Assembly (NCBI GenBank): GCA_963724645.1
Contig: CAVRVJ010000003.1
Location: forward strand, 1,426,001 to 1,490,000
Reading direction: 5' to 3'
Origin: CAVXSP01 sp963724645
Lineage (GTDB): Bacteria > Acidobacteriota > Vicinamibacteria > Vicinamibacterales > SCN-69-37
Length of the DNA: 64,000 bases
Position numbers and translations under genes: made by a program. Below the pieces are notes generated by a model. The model saw only the letters and a program-made list of their open reading frames with translations, was not told where the DNA came from and ran no database searches. Position 1 is the first letter of the stretch. Each line of letters starts with the position of its first letter. This document shows, in pieces, positions 10,075 to 17,943 of the stretch.

Positions 10075-11502
10075 ATGAAACTGCGCGCCCGTCTCCTTGT
10101 CACGGCCCTTCTGGCAGCGCTCCCCGTCGCGATTCTTGTGTACTGGGTGAACGAGTCGCTGCGGGCGCGCGATATGCGCCTGATGCTCGATCGCTTCGTC
10201 ACATCGCAATTGACGGACGACACGCGCGAGCGCTGCGAATCCAACGCAAACTGGTTTCTCGCCGGGCCCAGGCCCGATCGGCCGTCGCCGCAGCAACTCG
10301 CGGCGCCTGATGCGGACGTCGTTGCGCCCCGCGCGCCGACGCAGCAGCTGCCATTCGAGTTCTTTGCCTATGACGACGCGTTCCTGCCGCTGAGCACCGC
10401 CGGTCCCCGGTTTCCGGCCGAGTTCCGTCTGGCGCTGAAGTCCGGAGCGAAGGTCACGGCCGGGCCGTTTGTCACCAGCGCAGGAACGGGCCAGCAGGAA
10501 GCCTTGCTGACCGGATGGTTCGGCAGTCCGTGCGTCGCGCTGTTGTTCCGCATGCGGCCCGTTCCCCAACAGACGACCGAGCGTTTCGTCCTGCTGCTCT
10601 CACTCGGCGTACTGTTCTTCGGCGTCGCGCTCGCCGCCGGCGCGCCCGTCGTGGCGCGGCTGCGCAAGCTGGGCCTTGAAGCGCGCCAATCCGCGAGCGA
10701 AGAATATCGATCGGGGGTCACGGTCAGCGGCCGCGATGAGATGAGCGCGGTTGCCTTCGCGTTCAACGAGGCCGCGGCCGATATCCGCCGGCGCGCCACC
10801 GACGTCAGGGACCGCGAGGAAAGCCTGCGGCGTTACATCGCCAGCACCTCCGAAAACGTGACGGCGCCGCTGACCGCGCTGGAACGCCGGCTGGCCGGTA
10901 TCGATCGACCGGACGCCCCCACCGACATGCAGGCCGCGATCAAGGCGGCTATTGCCGACACGCACGGCCTCACGATGCGCCTGCAGAACCTGTCGGTCGC
11001 CGCCACTCTGAGGATGACCATGGAATCGCCGGCCGGGGACGCGGTCGATCTGAGCGCCCTCATTCAACGAGTAATCGACCGGCAGACAGGCTTCGCCCGC
11101 GCGGCCGGAGTGAGCATCAGTTTCGTGCCGGAAGGCGGGCCAATCGCCGCAGCGGCGGATTCGGCCCTTCTCGAGCAGGCGGTCAACAATCTGGTCGACA
11201 ACGCCATCCGGCACAACCGCGCCGGCGGTCAGGTCACGATCGCGCTCGATCGGACGCGCGACGGCCGTTTCTCCCTGCGCGTGTCAGATGACGGTCCAGG
11301 CGCGCCCGATGACGTGCTTGCGAAACTCAACGCCAACCGGCGATTCCGCGGGGACGAAGGGCGCACCCGGCGGCCCGGCGAACTTGGACTGGGTTTGGCG
11401 ATCGTGCGCGAAGTGGCGGATCGCTTCAAGATGCAGTGGGCATTCCGCCGATCGGCAAGGGGCTGGTTCGAGGCCGAACTGACCGGGAGGAGTCAGCCCT
11501 AG
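10075..11502 (+). CDS. Histidine kinase-like sensor lacking the phosphoacceptor His
   Basis: A 475-residue inner-membrane protein with transmembrane helices at about 8-28 and 170-190 enclosing a periplasmic sensor region. A HAMP-like linker and a helical dimerisation domain follow. The ATPase domain is complete: N box NNLVDNAIRHN (about 372), G1 DDGPG (about 405) and G2 GLGLAIV (about 439). The H box, however, reads STSENVTAPLTAL (about residue 256) where SHELRTPLTAL is expected, so the phosphorylated His is replaced. No response regulator is adjacent. It may be a pseudokinase or a partner for another kinase. Confidence 0.85.
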   Translation: MKLRARLLVTALLAALPVAILVYWVNESLRARDMRLMLDRFVTSQLTDDTRERCESNANWFLAGPRPDRPSPQQLAAPDADVVAPRAPTQQLPFEFFAYDDAFLPLSTAGPRFPAEFRLALKSGAKVTAGPFVTSAGTGQQEALLTGWFGSPCVALLFRMRPVPQQTTERFVLLLSLGVLFFGVALAAGAPVVARLRKLGLEARQSASEEYRSGVTVSGRDEMSAVAFAFNEAAADIRRRATDVRDREESLRRYIASTSENVTAPLTALERRLAGIDRPDAPTDMQAAIKAAIADTHGLTMRLQNLSVAATLRMTMESPAGDAVDLSALIQRVIDRQTGFARAAGVSISFVPEGGPIAAAADSALLEQAVNNLVDNAIRHNRAGGQVTIALDRTRDGRFSLRVSDDGPGAPDDVLAKLNANRRFRGDEGRTRRPGELGLGLAIVREVADRFKMQWAFRRSARGWFEAELTGRSQP

Positions 11503-11503
11503 A

Positions 11504-11599
11504 CCGTTCTCACGTCCTCGTAGCAGGAGTTGGCCCCCAACCGCGAGCATTCCGGCGGGATTTGGGCAGGGTTGCCCCGCTACAGGACAGTGAGAACGG
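11504..11599. repeat. Large imperfect inverted repeat between convergent genes
   Basis: CCGTTCTCAC at 11504-11513 pairs perfectly with GTGAGAACGG at 11590-11599, and the inner parts GTCCTCGTAGC and GCTACAGGAC also pair with one small gap. The whole 96-base unit can fold into a long hairpin. It lies between the convergent kinase and cytochrome genes, so it could serve as a two-way terminator, or be a copy of a dispersed palindromic element. Confidence 0.6.
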
Positions 11600-11628
11600 C
11601 CCTGGTGCCTTCCTCGTACCTCTCGTGT

Positions 11629-12237
11629 CTACTTCTTTTGCGCCGGCGCCGGTGGCGGCGGTTCGTTGATCACTGGATCCGGTACGTGGTTCGTAATCGG
11701 CGTCAGCGTACGCAAGAAGGCCCAAATCCCCTTGAGGTCATCGTCGGTCATGTTCCTGAACACGTGCCACGGCATCGGCGGCAGGATGGGTCGCGACTGG
11801 CCCATATGCTTGCCTTCGCGCATCGCCCTGATGAACATGTCCTCGGTCCAAATACCGAGGCCGGTGTTCTGATCGGGCGTCAGGTTCGCGGGATACGAAA
11901 TGCCCCAGGGACCCGCCCAGGTCGTCAGGTCGGGTGACCCGGCGATCATCCAGCCACCCGCCGGCTTCGGCGGCTCACCCAGCTTCATGTTCTCCGGGTG
12001 TCCGGACAGCCGGCGGGTCATGTCTGGTTCGGGTCCGTTCGGCCCCATGTTCTTGGGCGTGTGGCAGTCGTCGCATCCGGCGATCGCATCTACGAGGTAC
12101 CTGCCGCGTTCGGCTGGGGTCTGCTTCGGCGCCTGCGCCTGAGCAGTGTCCGCCGGCGGTACGGCGGAAGCCTGCTGACATGCACCGAGCACGAGAATGC
12201 CGGCGGCAGCCAGGAGGCCTGCTGTCAATCTAGTCAT
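11629..12237 (-). CDS. Lipoprotein c-type cytochrome
   Basis: A 202-residue protein with a lipoprotein signal (LVLGAC, Cys20) and a single haem-binding CDDCH at residues 55-59. Met residues in MGQSRPILPPMPW could be the distal haem ligand. It ends in a proline-rich tail. It is expected to sit on the periplasmic face of a membrane and carry electrons. A lone cytochrome with no adjacent dehydrogenase, its partner is unknown; the propeller dehydrogenases at 37-48 kb are possible donors only in a general sense. Confidence 0.85.
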   Translation of the reverse strand: MTRLTAGLLAAAGILVLGACQQASAVPPADTAQAQAPKQTPAERGRYLVDAIAGCDDCHTPKNMGPNGPEPDMTRRLSGHPENMKLGEPPKPAGGWMIAGSPDLTTWAGPWGISYPANLTPDQNTGLGIWTEDMFIRAMREGKHMGQSRPILPPMPWHVFRNMTDDDLKGIWAFLRTLTPITNHVPDPVINEPPPPAPAQKK

Positions 12238-12288
12238 TGTTCCTCCGAGTGAAAAGCAAAACGCGCGATTATAGCCTGGTTGGCCCGC

Positions 12289-13587
12289 TCACAGTAGTCC
12301 CGCCACGGCGAGAAGGATTCCAAGAAGATTGCGCACGCCCGCGAGACTGGCGGTCTTGTCCACGTCGATCCACTCGTCCAGGGCATGGGAACGTCCGCCG
12401 TTCGCGCCCGAATCCAGCGTGATCGCCGGAATGCCCAGACTCATCGGGATGTTGGCGTCGGTGCTGCTGACGCTGAACCGCGGCGACAGGCCCATGGCGC
12501 GGATGACGGCGGCGGCCGTCTGGACGAGCGCCGACGAGCGAGGCGTCTCGCCGGAGGGCCGGTCCCCGATCAACTTCATTTCGAGCGCGATGCGGCCCTG
12601 CGTCGTTGACCGTGCGTGGTTTTCCTCGTCGGCCGCCTGTGCCATGAGGCTTTTCACGGTCTTGTCGAGCTTTGACAATTCCGCCGGCGACTCGGACCGG
12701 AGATCGAGTTCCATCCAGTTCTCGAACGGAATGGCGTTGACCGAAGTTCCGCCTCCCACCACGCCGACGTTGAACGTGGTCTTTGGCGTCAACGGCACCT
12801 GGATCCTGGAGAGCTTCCCGATCGCGCTGCCCATCGCGAAGGCTGGGCTCACCAGGCCGAAAGCGCCGTAGCTATGACCGCCCGGGCCCTTGAACGTGAC
12901 CCGATATCGCTTGCTGCCCACGCCGCCGTTCGTGATGTCATCGCCCGCGCCGGCGCCGTCAATGGAGATGAAAGTCTTGATGAGATCTTTGTAGCGGCCC
13001 TTTTGAAACAGGTATCGCATGCCGCGCAGATCGCCCGGCCCTTCTTCTCCGACGTCGCCGACGAACAGGATGTCGCTCGCTGTCTGGACATTGGCGGCGT
13101 CCAGGGCGCGGGCGATCGCGAGCAGAACAGCCAGCGATCGCGAGTCGTCGCCGACGCCGGGCGCCGCCAGGCGCGTGCCGGTGCGTTTCACCTTGACGTC
13201 CGTTCCCTCGGGGAACACCGTGTCGAGATGGGCGGCAATGGCGACGAGCGGTGCGCCGCCGGCGCCTTTCCGCACCCCCATCACGTTGCCTTCGGCGTCC
13301 GTCTCGACGCTGGACAGGCCGGCCTGCCGCAGCAGATCCAGAAACGCCCTGGCGCGCTGGGCTTCCTTGAATGGCGGCGCCGGGATCTCGGTGAGCAGGA
13401 TCGTTTCCGCCACGAGTCGATCGTGGGTCCGATCGAGAAACGCCGCCGCCTCTCTGAATCTTGGCGACTCGAGCACGCGAACGACGCGGGCGTCCGGCGT
13501 GGCCTGACGCGCAGCGGTCGTCAGGCCCGCGGCGATCAGGACGATGGCCAGCAGCCAGTGTCTGTGCAAGGCTGCAGGATAGCGCAC
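12289..13587 (-). CDS. Exported M20-family metallopeptidase
   Basis: An intact 432-residue protein with a signal peptide of about 25 residues. M20 metal-site motifs are present: AAHLDTVFPEG (His and Asp of the first metal), PGVGDDSRSLAV (bridging Asp), and GDVGEEGPGDLRG (catalytic and metal Glu). The dimerisation domain has GPGGHSYGAFG. The family includes carboxypeptidases and aminoacylases. Here it is probably a periplasmic peptidase, but the substrate is not evident. Confidence 0.9.
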   Translation of the reverse strand: MRYPAALHRHWLLAIVLIAAGLTTAARQATPDARVVRVLESPRFREAAAFLDRTHDRLVAETILLTEIPAPPFKEAQRARAFLDLLRQAGLSSVETDAEGNVMGVRKGAGGAPLVAIAAHLDTVFPEGTDVKVKRTGTRLAAPGVGDDSRSLAVLLAIARALDAANVQTASDILFVGDVGEEGPGDLRGMRYLFQKGRYKDLIKTFISIDGAGAGDDITNGGVGSKRYRVTFKGPGGHSYGAFGLVSPAFAMGSAIGKLSRIQVPLTPKTTFNVGVVGGGTSVNAIPFENWMELDLRSESPAELSKLDKTVKSLMAQAADEENHARSTTQGRIALEMKLIGDRPSGETPRSSALVQTAAAVIRAMGLSPRFSVSSTDANIPMSLGIPAITLDSGANGGRSHALDEWIDVDKTASLAGVRNLLGILLAVAGLL

Positions 13588-13596
13588 GAAAGGTCC

Positions 13597-13619
13597 GAAC
13601 CGTTATTCTGAATCGGTTC
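13597..13619. promoter_or_regulatory. Short inverted repeat ahead of the DUF2461 gene
   Basis: GAACCG and CGGTTC flank an 11-base spacer, about 20 bases before the GTG start at 13640 and just upstream of the divergent peptidase gene. It could be an operator for either gene or a small hairpin. No protein is known to bind it. Confidence 0.25.
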
Positions 13620-13639
13620 GTTGAAAGGAGACACGGGCA

Positions 13640-14311
13640 GTGGCACGGTATTTCACGCCGGAGTTCTTCACGTTTCTGAGAAGCCTGAAGCGCCACAACG
13701 ACAGAACCTGGTTTGCAGACCACCGGCAGCGCTACCTGGATGATGTCGAAGCGCCGATGCTCCAGTTCATCAACGATTTTGGTCCGCGGTTGCGCGGGAT
13801 CAGTCGCGCATACGTGGCGGATCCACGCCGCACCGGCGGCTCGATGTTTCGCATTTATCGCGATACACGATTCTCCGAAGACAAGTCGCCGTTCAAGACC
13901 TGGGCGGCCGCGAGATTCGCGCACGAACGCCGCAAAGAGGCTGGGAGTGTGCCGGGGTTCTATCTTCACCTGGGCCCCGAGGAGAGGATTGGCGGCGGCG
14001 GCGTGTATCACATCGACATGCCCGCGCTGACGCGGATCCGCCATCACATGGTCGACTCGGCCGCTCGCTGGGCCGCTGTTCGCCGGACCGGTCTCGTCAT
14101 CGAAGGCGACACACTCACGCGGCCGCCCGCGGGATTCGATCCCTCCCACCGGTTCATCAAAGACCTGAAGCGCAAAGATCTGTACACGATGACGGAGTTC
14201 ACCGAGCGCGAAGCTGTGGCCGGCGATTTCCTCGATCGTTACACGGATGCCTGCGAGCGCGCGGCGCCGCTGTTGGAGTTTCTGACGAAGGCACTCGGGT
14301 TGCGGTGGTGA
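13640..14311 (+). CDS. DUF2461 (TIGR02453) family protein
   Basis: A 223-residue protein beginning at GTG 13640 with an AAAGGAG site nearby. FTPEFFTFLRSLKRHNDRTWF, MFRIYRDTRFSEDKSPFKTW and GGGVYHIDMPALTRIR (about residues 119-134) are the hallmarks of DUF2461. The family is widespread and cytoplasmic, and its biochemical role is not established. Length is normal and the gene is intact. It converges on the ADOP permease gene. Confidence 0.88.
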   Translation: MARYFTPEFFTFLRSLKRHNDRTWFADHRQRYLDDVEAPMLQFINDFGPRLRGISRAYVADPRRTGGSMFRIYRDTRFSEDKSPFKTWAAARFAHERRKEAGSVPGFYLHLGPEERIGGGGVYHIDMPALTRIRHHMVDSAARWAAVRRTGLVIEGDTLTRPPAGFDPSHRFIKDLKRKDLYTMTEFTEREAVAGDFLDRYTDACERAAPLLEFLTKALGLRW

Positions 14312-14325
14312 TCCGTGGGGCTGCC

Positions 14326-16878
14326 TTACTCCCGCAACACGGTCGCGGGATCGAGCCGCGAGGCGGCACGAGCGGGAAGACCTCCGGCTAGAGCGGCGAT
14401 ACCGACGAGGATGATGCACGCGCTGCCGACCGTCCACGGATCGGTTGGCGTAAGTCCGAAGAGCAGCGGTTTGACGAGACGGCCGACCACCAACACGCCG
14501 ACGCTGCCCACCACCACGCCGACGGCGACCACGCCCACGATCTGGCGGAGCACCATCCAGACAATGCCGGCACGACGGGCGCCAAGCGCGACTCGAACCC
14601 CAAGCTCTTTCGTACGCTGACCAACGGCATACGCCAGCGTCCCGTAGACGCCGATTGACAGCAGCGCAAGAGTCAACGTGCCGAAGAAGCCGGCGAGGTC
14701 GGCGACAAGGTGCTCGCGGCCCAGCTTGCGGCCGATGAGGTCCGACAAGGTCATCGCCGTGCCTGCGCTCAACCGAGGATCCAACTCGCGGATCAGCGGC
14801 CGGATTGTGGCCGCCAGCGCGAGAGGGGCCGCGTCGGACGTGCGGATCTCCAGGTGACCGACACCGGACTGCGTCTGGAGCGCTGGAAAGTACATGAAGG
14901 GCGGTGTGGTTTCACGAAGATCGCGGTACTTCGCGTCTTTGGTGACGCCGACGATCACGAACTCGTTCTTGTTGAAGACGACCCGGCGTCCAAGCGCGTC
15001 ACGATCACCAAAATACTTACGGGCCATCGTCTGATTGACAATCACGACCTTCTGGCCCTGCTCGTTGTCTGACAGAGCAAAATCACGGCCCGCGACGAGC
15101 GTCATGCCGGCGGTCCGAACGTAGTCGGGCCCGACCCAATCGGCACTCATGCGATCTTGCGCGGCGGATCCCTCGACCTGGACGCGAGCGCCTCCGATGT
15201 TATTGAGCGTTCCCCCGAGGGCCATGCTTGCTGATGCGACGCCCGGCACGGCTGAGACACGCTCGAGGAGTCGGGGGACGAGCGTGGATAGTGTCGGACG
15301 ATAGCCGCGCTCGCTGACGATCGGCACCAGGAGGACATGGTCCGCGCGAAACCCAAGGTCTTGCGATTCGAGGTTTCTGAGCGTGCGGACGAACATGACG
15401 CTCCCCGCCAGCAACACCAGCGACAATGCCACCTGCACGACGATGAGCGCACCCCGTAGACCCCAGACGCGACTGTGCCCGACGACACGCGAGGAGCCTT
15501 GGACCGCGCCGCCCCGCGCCGCCTGCCATGCCGGGGCCAGCCCGAACAGGATGCCGGCCACGATCGAAATCGTGCCCGTGAAAGCGAGCATGCGCAGGTT
15601 GAGCCCCACGTCGAGCGCTACCGTCCGGTCGCCCAAAGGCAACCCCAACAGAGCGGCCTGTCCCCAGAGGGCGAGCGCGACTCCGAGTGCGCCGCCGGCT
15701 GCGGCGAGCAAGAGACTCTCGGTCAACAACTGCCGGATGATCCGGGCGCGCGTGGCGCCAATTGCCATTCGCATCGCGATCTCCCACCGGCGCGCCGCCC
15801 CGCGCGAGAGCAGCAGCCCGGCGAGGTTTGTGCACGCCACGAGCAGCACGATCGCGGCGAGGACCATCAACACCCACAGCGGATCCGAAAGCCGGTCTCG
15901 AAGGGCGGACAAGCCGCGCGCGCCTGGCGCAACACTCAGGCGTGAAGACGTCTCGGCAGGCGGAGACGCCGGCCTGCTCTGGACGAGCAGCGACGTGAGA
16001 TCGGCGTGTACTTGGTCAATCGTCCCACCGGGTTTCAGCCGGCCCATGAGGTAGAGCCACGAGTAGCCCCGTTCCTCCCTCATGTCGCGCGTCCGAAGTA
16101 CCACTGAAGTCCACACGTCGGGCGATTCGCCGGGAGCTTCGCCCGTGAACCCCGCCGGCGCGACTCCGATGACCGTGAAGAGGACTCCGTCGATGGTGAT
16201 GGGTTGGCCGACCGCCGTCACGGACCCATTGAACCGGCGGCGCCAATAGTCGTGACCGATGACTGCCACGGGCTCCAACTCGTCTGAGGAAGCGAACACG
16301 CGGCCAACAGCAGATCCGACACCAAGCCCTGTGAAGTAGTTACCGGAGACGACCTTCGCAAACGCCTGATCGATGTCGCCACCCACGCCGACAGGCACCT
16401 TCACGAGAAACGACGCGGCGATGAGATCCGACAACGTCCGTGTGCCCTGGCGCAGCGCCAGATAGTCAGGGTAAGAGAAATTCCCGCCGGTGGTGCTGTC
16501 GGTCACCGTCACCAACTGCTCGGGATGGCTGACGGGCAACGATCGAAGCAGGGCCGCATCGATTATCGAAAAGATGGCCGTGTTCGCCCCGATGCCGAGG
16601 CCGAGGGACAGCACGGCTGCCGCGAGGAATCCCGGCTGCCGCCGCAGGGTCCGGGCGCCGTATCGAATGTCCGTGACGAAATCCTCCAGCCACCCGATGA
16701 GGCGGACGTCGCGGCTCGCTTCGCGCTGTCGAACCAGGTCGCCAAACGCTCGTCGCGCTTCCTCGGGATCGCGGCCGTGCGCAACCGCTTCCGCGAGGTG
16801 CGACTCCAGCTCCTCGTCGATGTCGCGAATCAGACGATCGCCACGAAAGACGTTGATGAATCGCGACCAACGCGACAT
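14326..16878 (-). CDS. ADOP-type ABC permease (FtsX/MacB domains duplicated)
   Basis: An intact 850-residue protein. An N-terminal prefix domain (about 1-60, with DEELESHLAEAVAHGRDPEEARRAF split over it) precedes two MacB periplasmic core plus FtsX halves. The first helix is FLAAAVLSLGLGIGANTAIF and an FtsX signature is VLLVACTNLAGLLLSRGAARR. The C-terminal FtsX half ends in DPATVLRE. No ABC ATPase gene is near, the reason the group is called orphan. The PadR gene lies one base upstream, so the two are one unit. The function is unproven. Confidence 0.9.
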   Translation of the reverse strand: MSRWSRFINVFRGDRLIRDIDEELESHLAEAVAHGRDPEEARRAFGDLVRQREASRDVRLIGWLEDFVTDIRYGARTLRRQPGFLAAAVLSLGLGIGANTAIFSIIDAALLRSLPVSHPEQLVTVTDSTTGGNFSYPDYLALRQGTRTLSDLIAASFLVKVPVGVGGDIDQAFAKVVSGNYFTGLGVGSAVGRVFASSDELEPVAVIGHDYWRRRFNGSVTAVGQPITIDGVLFTVIGVAPAGFTGEAPGESPDVWTSVVLRTRDMREERGYSWLYLMGRLKPGGTIDQVHADLTSLLVQSRPASPPAETSSRLSVAPGARGLSALRDRLSDPLWVLMVLAAIVLLVACTNLAGLLLSRGAARRWEIAMRMAIGATRARIIRQLLTESLLLAAAGGALGVALALWGQAALLGLPLGDRTVALDVGLNLRMLAFTGTISIVAGILFGLAPAWQAARGGAVQGSSRVVGHSRVWGLRGALIVVQVALSLVLLAGSVMFVRTLRNLESQDLGFRADHVLLVPIVSERGYRPTLSTLVPRLLERVSAVPGVASASMALGGTLNNIGGARVQVEGSAAQDRMSADWVGPDYVRTAGMTLVAGRDFALSDNEQGQKVVIVNQTMARKYFGDRDALGRRVVFNKNEFVIVGVTKDAKYRDLRETTPPFMYFPALQTQSGVGHLEIRTSDAAPLALAATIRPLIRELDPRLSAGTAMTLSDLIGRKLGREHLVADLAGFFGTLTLALLSIGVYGTLAYAVGQRTKELGVRVALGARRAGIVWMVLRQIVGVVAVGVVVGSVGVLVVGRLVKPLLFGLTPTDPWTVGSACIILVGIAALAGGLPARAASRLDPATVLRE

Positions 16879-16879
16879 C

Positions 16880-17209
16880 TCACACCGTCCTCAACACGCG
16901 ATTGACGGCGGAGGTCACGGCGTACCAGCGCAGCTCTTCCGCCGCCAGTTGCTTCTTGCCCGCGGCCGTGAGCTCGTACGCGCGCGCCCGCCGGCCGCCC
17001 TCCGTGGTCGTCCATCTGGCACGGATCCAGCCGGCCTCCTCCATCCGATGCAGGGCGGGATAGAGCGACCCTTCCTCCACTCGAAGGTCGTCGCGAGAGG
17101 CATCGTGGATGGCCGTCATCAGCGCGTAACCGTGCAGGCCGGGGCGCCGGGAGAGGATCGTCAGGACGAGGAGGTCGAGAGAACCTTGAAGGGAGTCGGG
17201 TTTCGCCAT
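16880..17209 (-). CDS. PadR-family transcriptional regulator
   Basis: A 109-residue protein with the PadR winged helix: SLDLLVLTILSRRPGLHGYA, then EEGSLYPALHRMEEAGWI as the recognition region and wing, and a C-terminal dimer helix. It is directly followed by the ADOP permease gene, with one base between stop and start. PadR proteins usually repress their own operon and release it on binding a small phenolic or drug-like ligand. The ligand here is unknown. Confidence 0.9.
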   Translation of the reverse strand: MAKPDSLQGSLDLLVLTILSRRPGLHGYALMTAIHDASRDDLRVEEGSLYPALHRMEEAGWIRARWTTTEGGRRARAYELTAAGKKQLAAEELRWYAVTSAVNRVLRTV

Positions 17210-17285
17210 GATCCTCCGCCGCGATCAACGCCGGCCTGTGGAAACGCCAACCGTGTCGCGATACTCAGGCATCTGAAGTCAATAC

Positions 17286-17297
17286 TTAGACGTCTTA
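17286..17297. promoter_or_regulatory. Candidate PadR operator near the padR promoter
   Basis: TTAGACGTCTTA is a near-perfect palindrome centred on AGACGTCT, in an AT-rich patch about 80 bases upstream of the minus-strand padR start and also upstream of the plus-strand gene at 17414. The position fits an autoregulatory operator. The assignment is by position and symmetry only. Confidence 0.35.
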
Positions 17298-17413
17298 TTA
17301 TACGGTTGGTTGGCTGCGGTTGTTCCGGCTGTCGGCGAGTCGCGATCGCGAGCCGTTGCCGCCCAGGAGGCCGACTCTTGTGAATGGAATTGGTGTGGTA
17401 GCATCGCTTTCTG

Positions 17414-17809
17414 ATGCTCTGGATGCGACCTCAGCTCGCGCGCATCGCCGGCGGCTGGCTCGCGTTCCACCTCTGCCTGCTCGTGTCCGTTCCGACGGCC
17501 TGTTGCGCGACGATGTCAGCCAGCACGGTCCGAGCGGAATGCACCTGCGACCATGCTGACGGGCGGATGTGCCCGATGCACCACACTCGCTCGAAGGCCG
17601 CTCCGGCTTCAGCGTCCCGCTCCTGTGTGTGTCGCGGCGCATCAGATCCGCTCGCCGCGATGGCCGCATCACTGTTTGGTCCAGCCGCCGTACTGACGCC
17701 TGCAATGTCGGAGGTCGCATCGTCCAACGCAATCACCTGGCTGCCTTCCCTCAGCCCCGAGCCGCTCGCGTCGTCCATCGTTCCGGATTTCCCACCTCCC
17801 CGCGTCTAG
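17414..17809 (+). CDS. Small secreted Cys/His-rich protein, unknown function
   Basis: A 131-residue protein with an N-terminal hydrophobic stretch (LAFHLCLLVSVPTACC) and the short cluster CTCDHADGRMCPMHH, followed by a second Cys pair (CVCRG). The CxCxH...CPMHH cluster looks able to bind a soft metal such as copper, but no family is recognised. It stands just ahead of a large TonB-dependent receptor in the same direction, which allows a role in metal handling or uptake. This is inference. Confidence 0.5.
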   Translation: MLWMRPQLARIAGGWLAFHLCLLVSVPTACCATMSASTVRAECTCDHADGRMCPMHHTRSKAAPASASRSCVCRGASDPLAAMAASLFGPAAVLTPAMSEVASSNAITWLPSLSPEPLASSIVPDFPPPRV

Positions 17810-17943
17810 CGCAACCCGTCACGACACTCGAGATCTGATCGCTTCAGGGCAGATCTCTCAATCGCTGCGGCGCTTCGTCCCTGGACGGCTGCGCCTGCAC
17901 GTTTTCCGGCGGTTTGGTCGTGGGTTCATCGCGGAGGGCCCCA

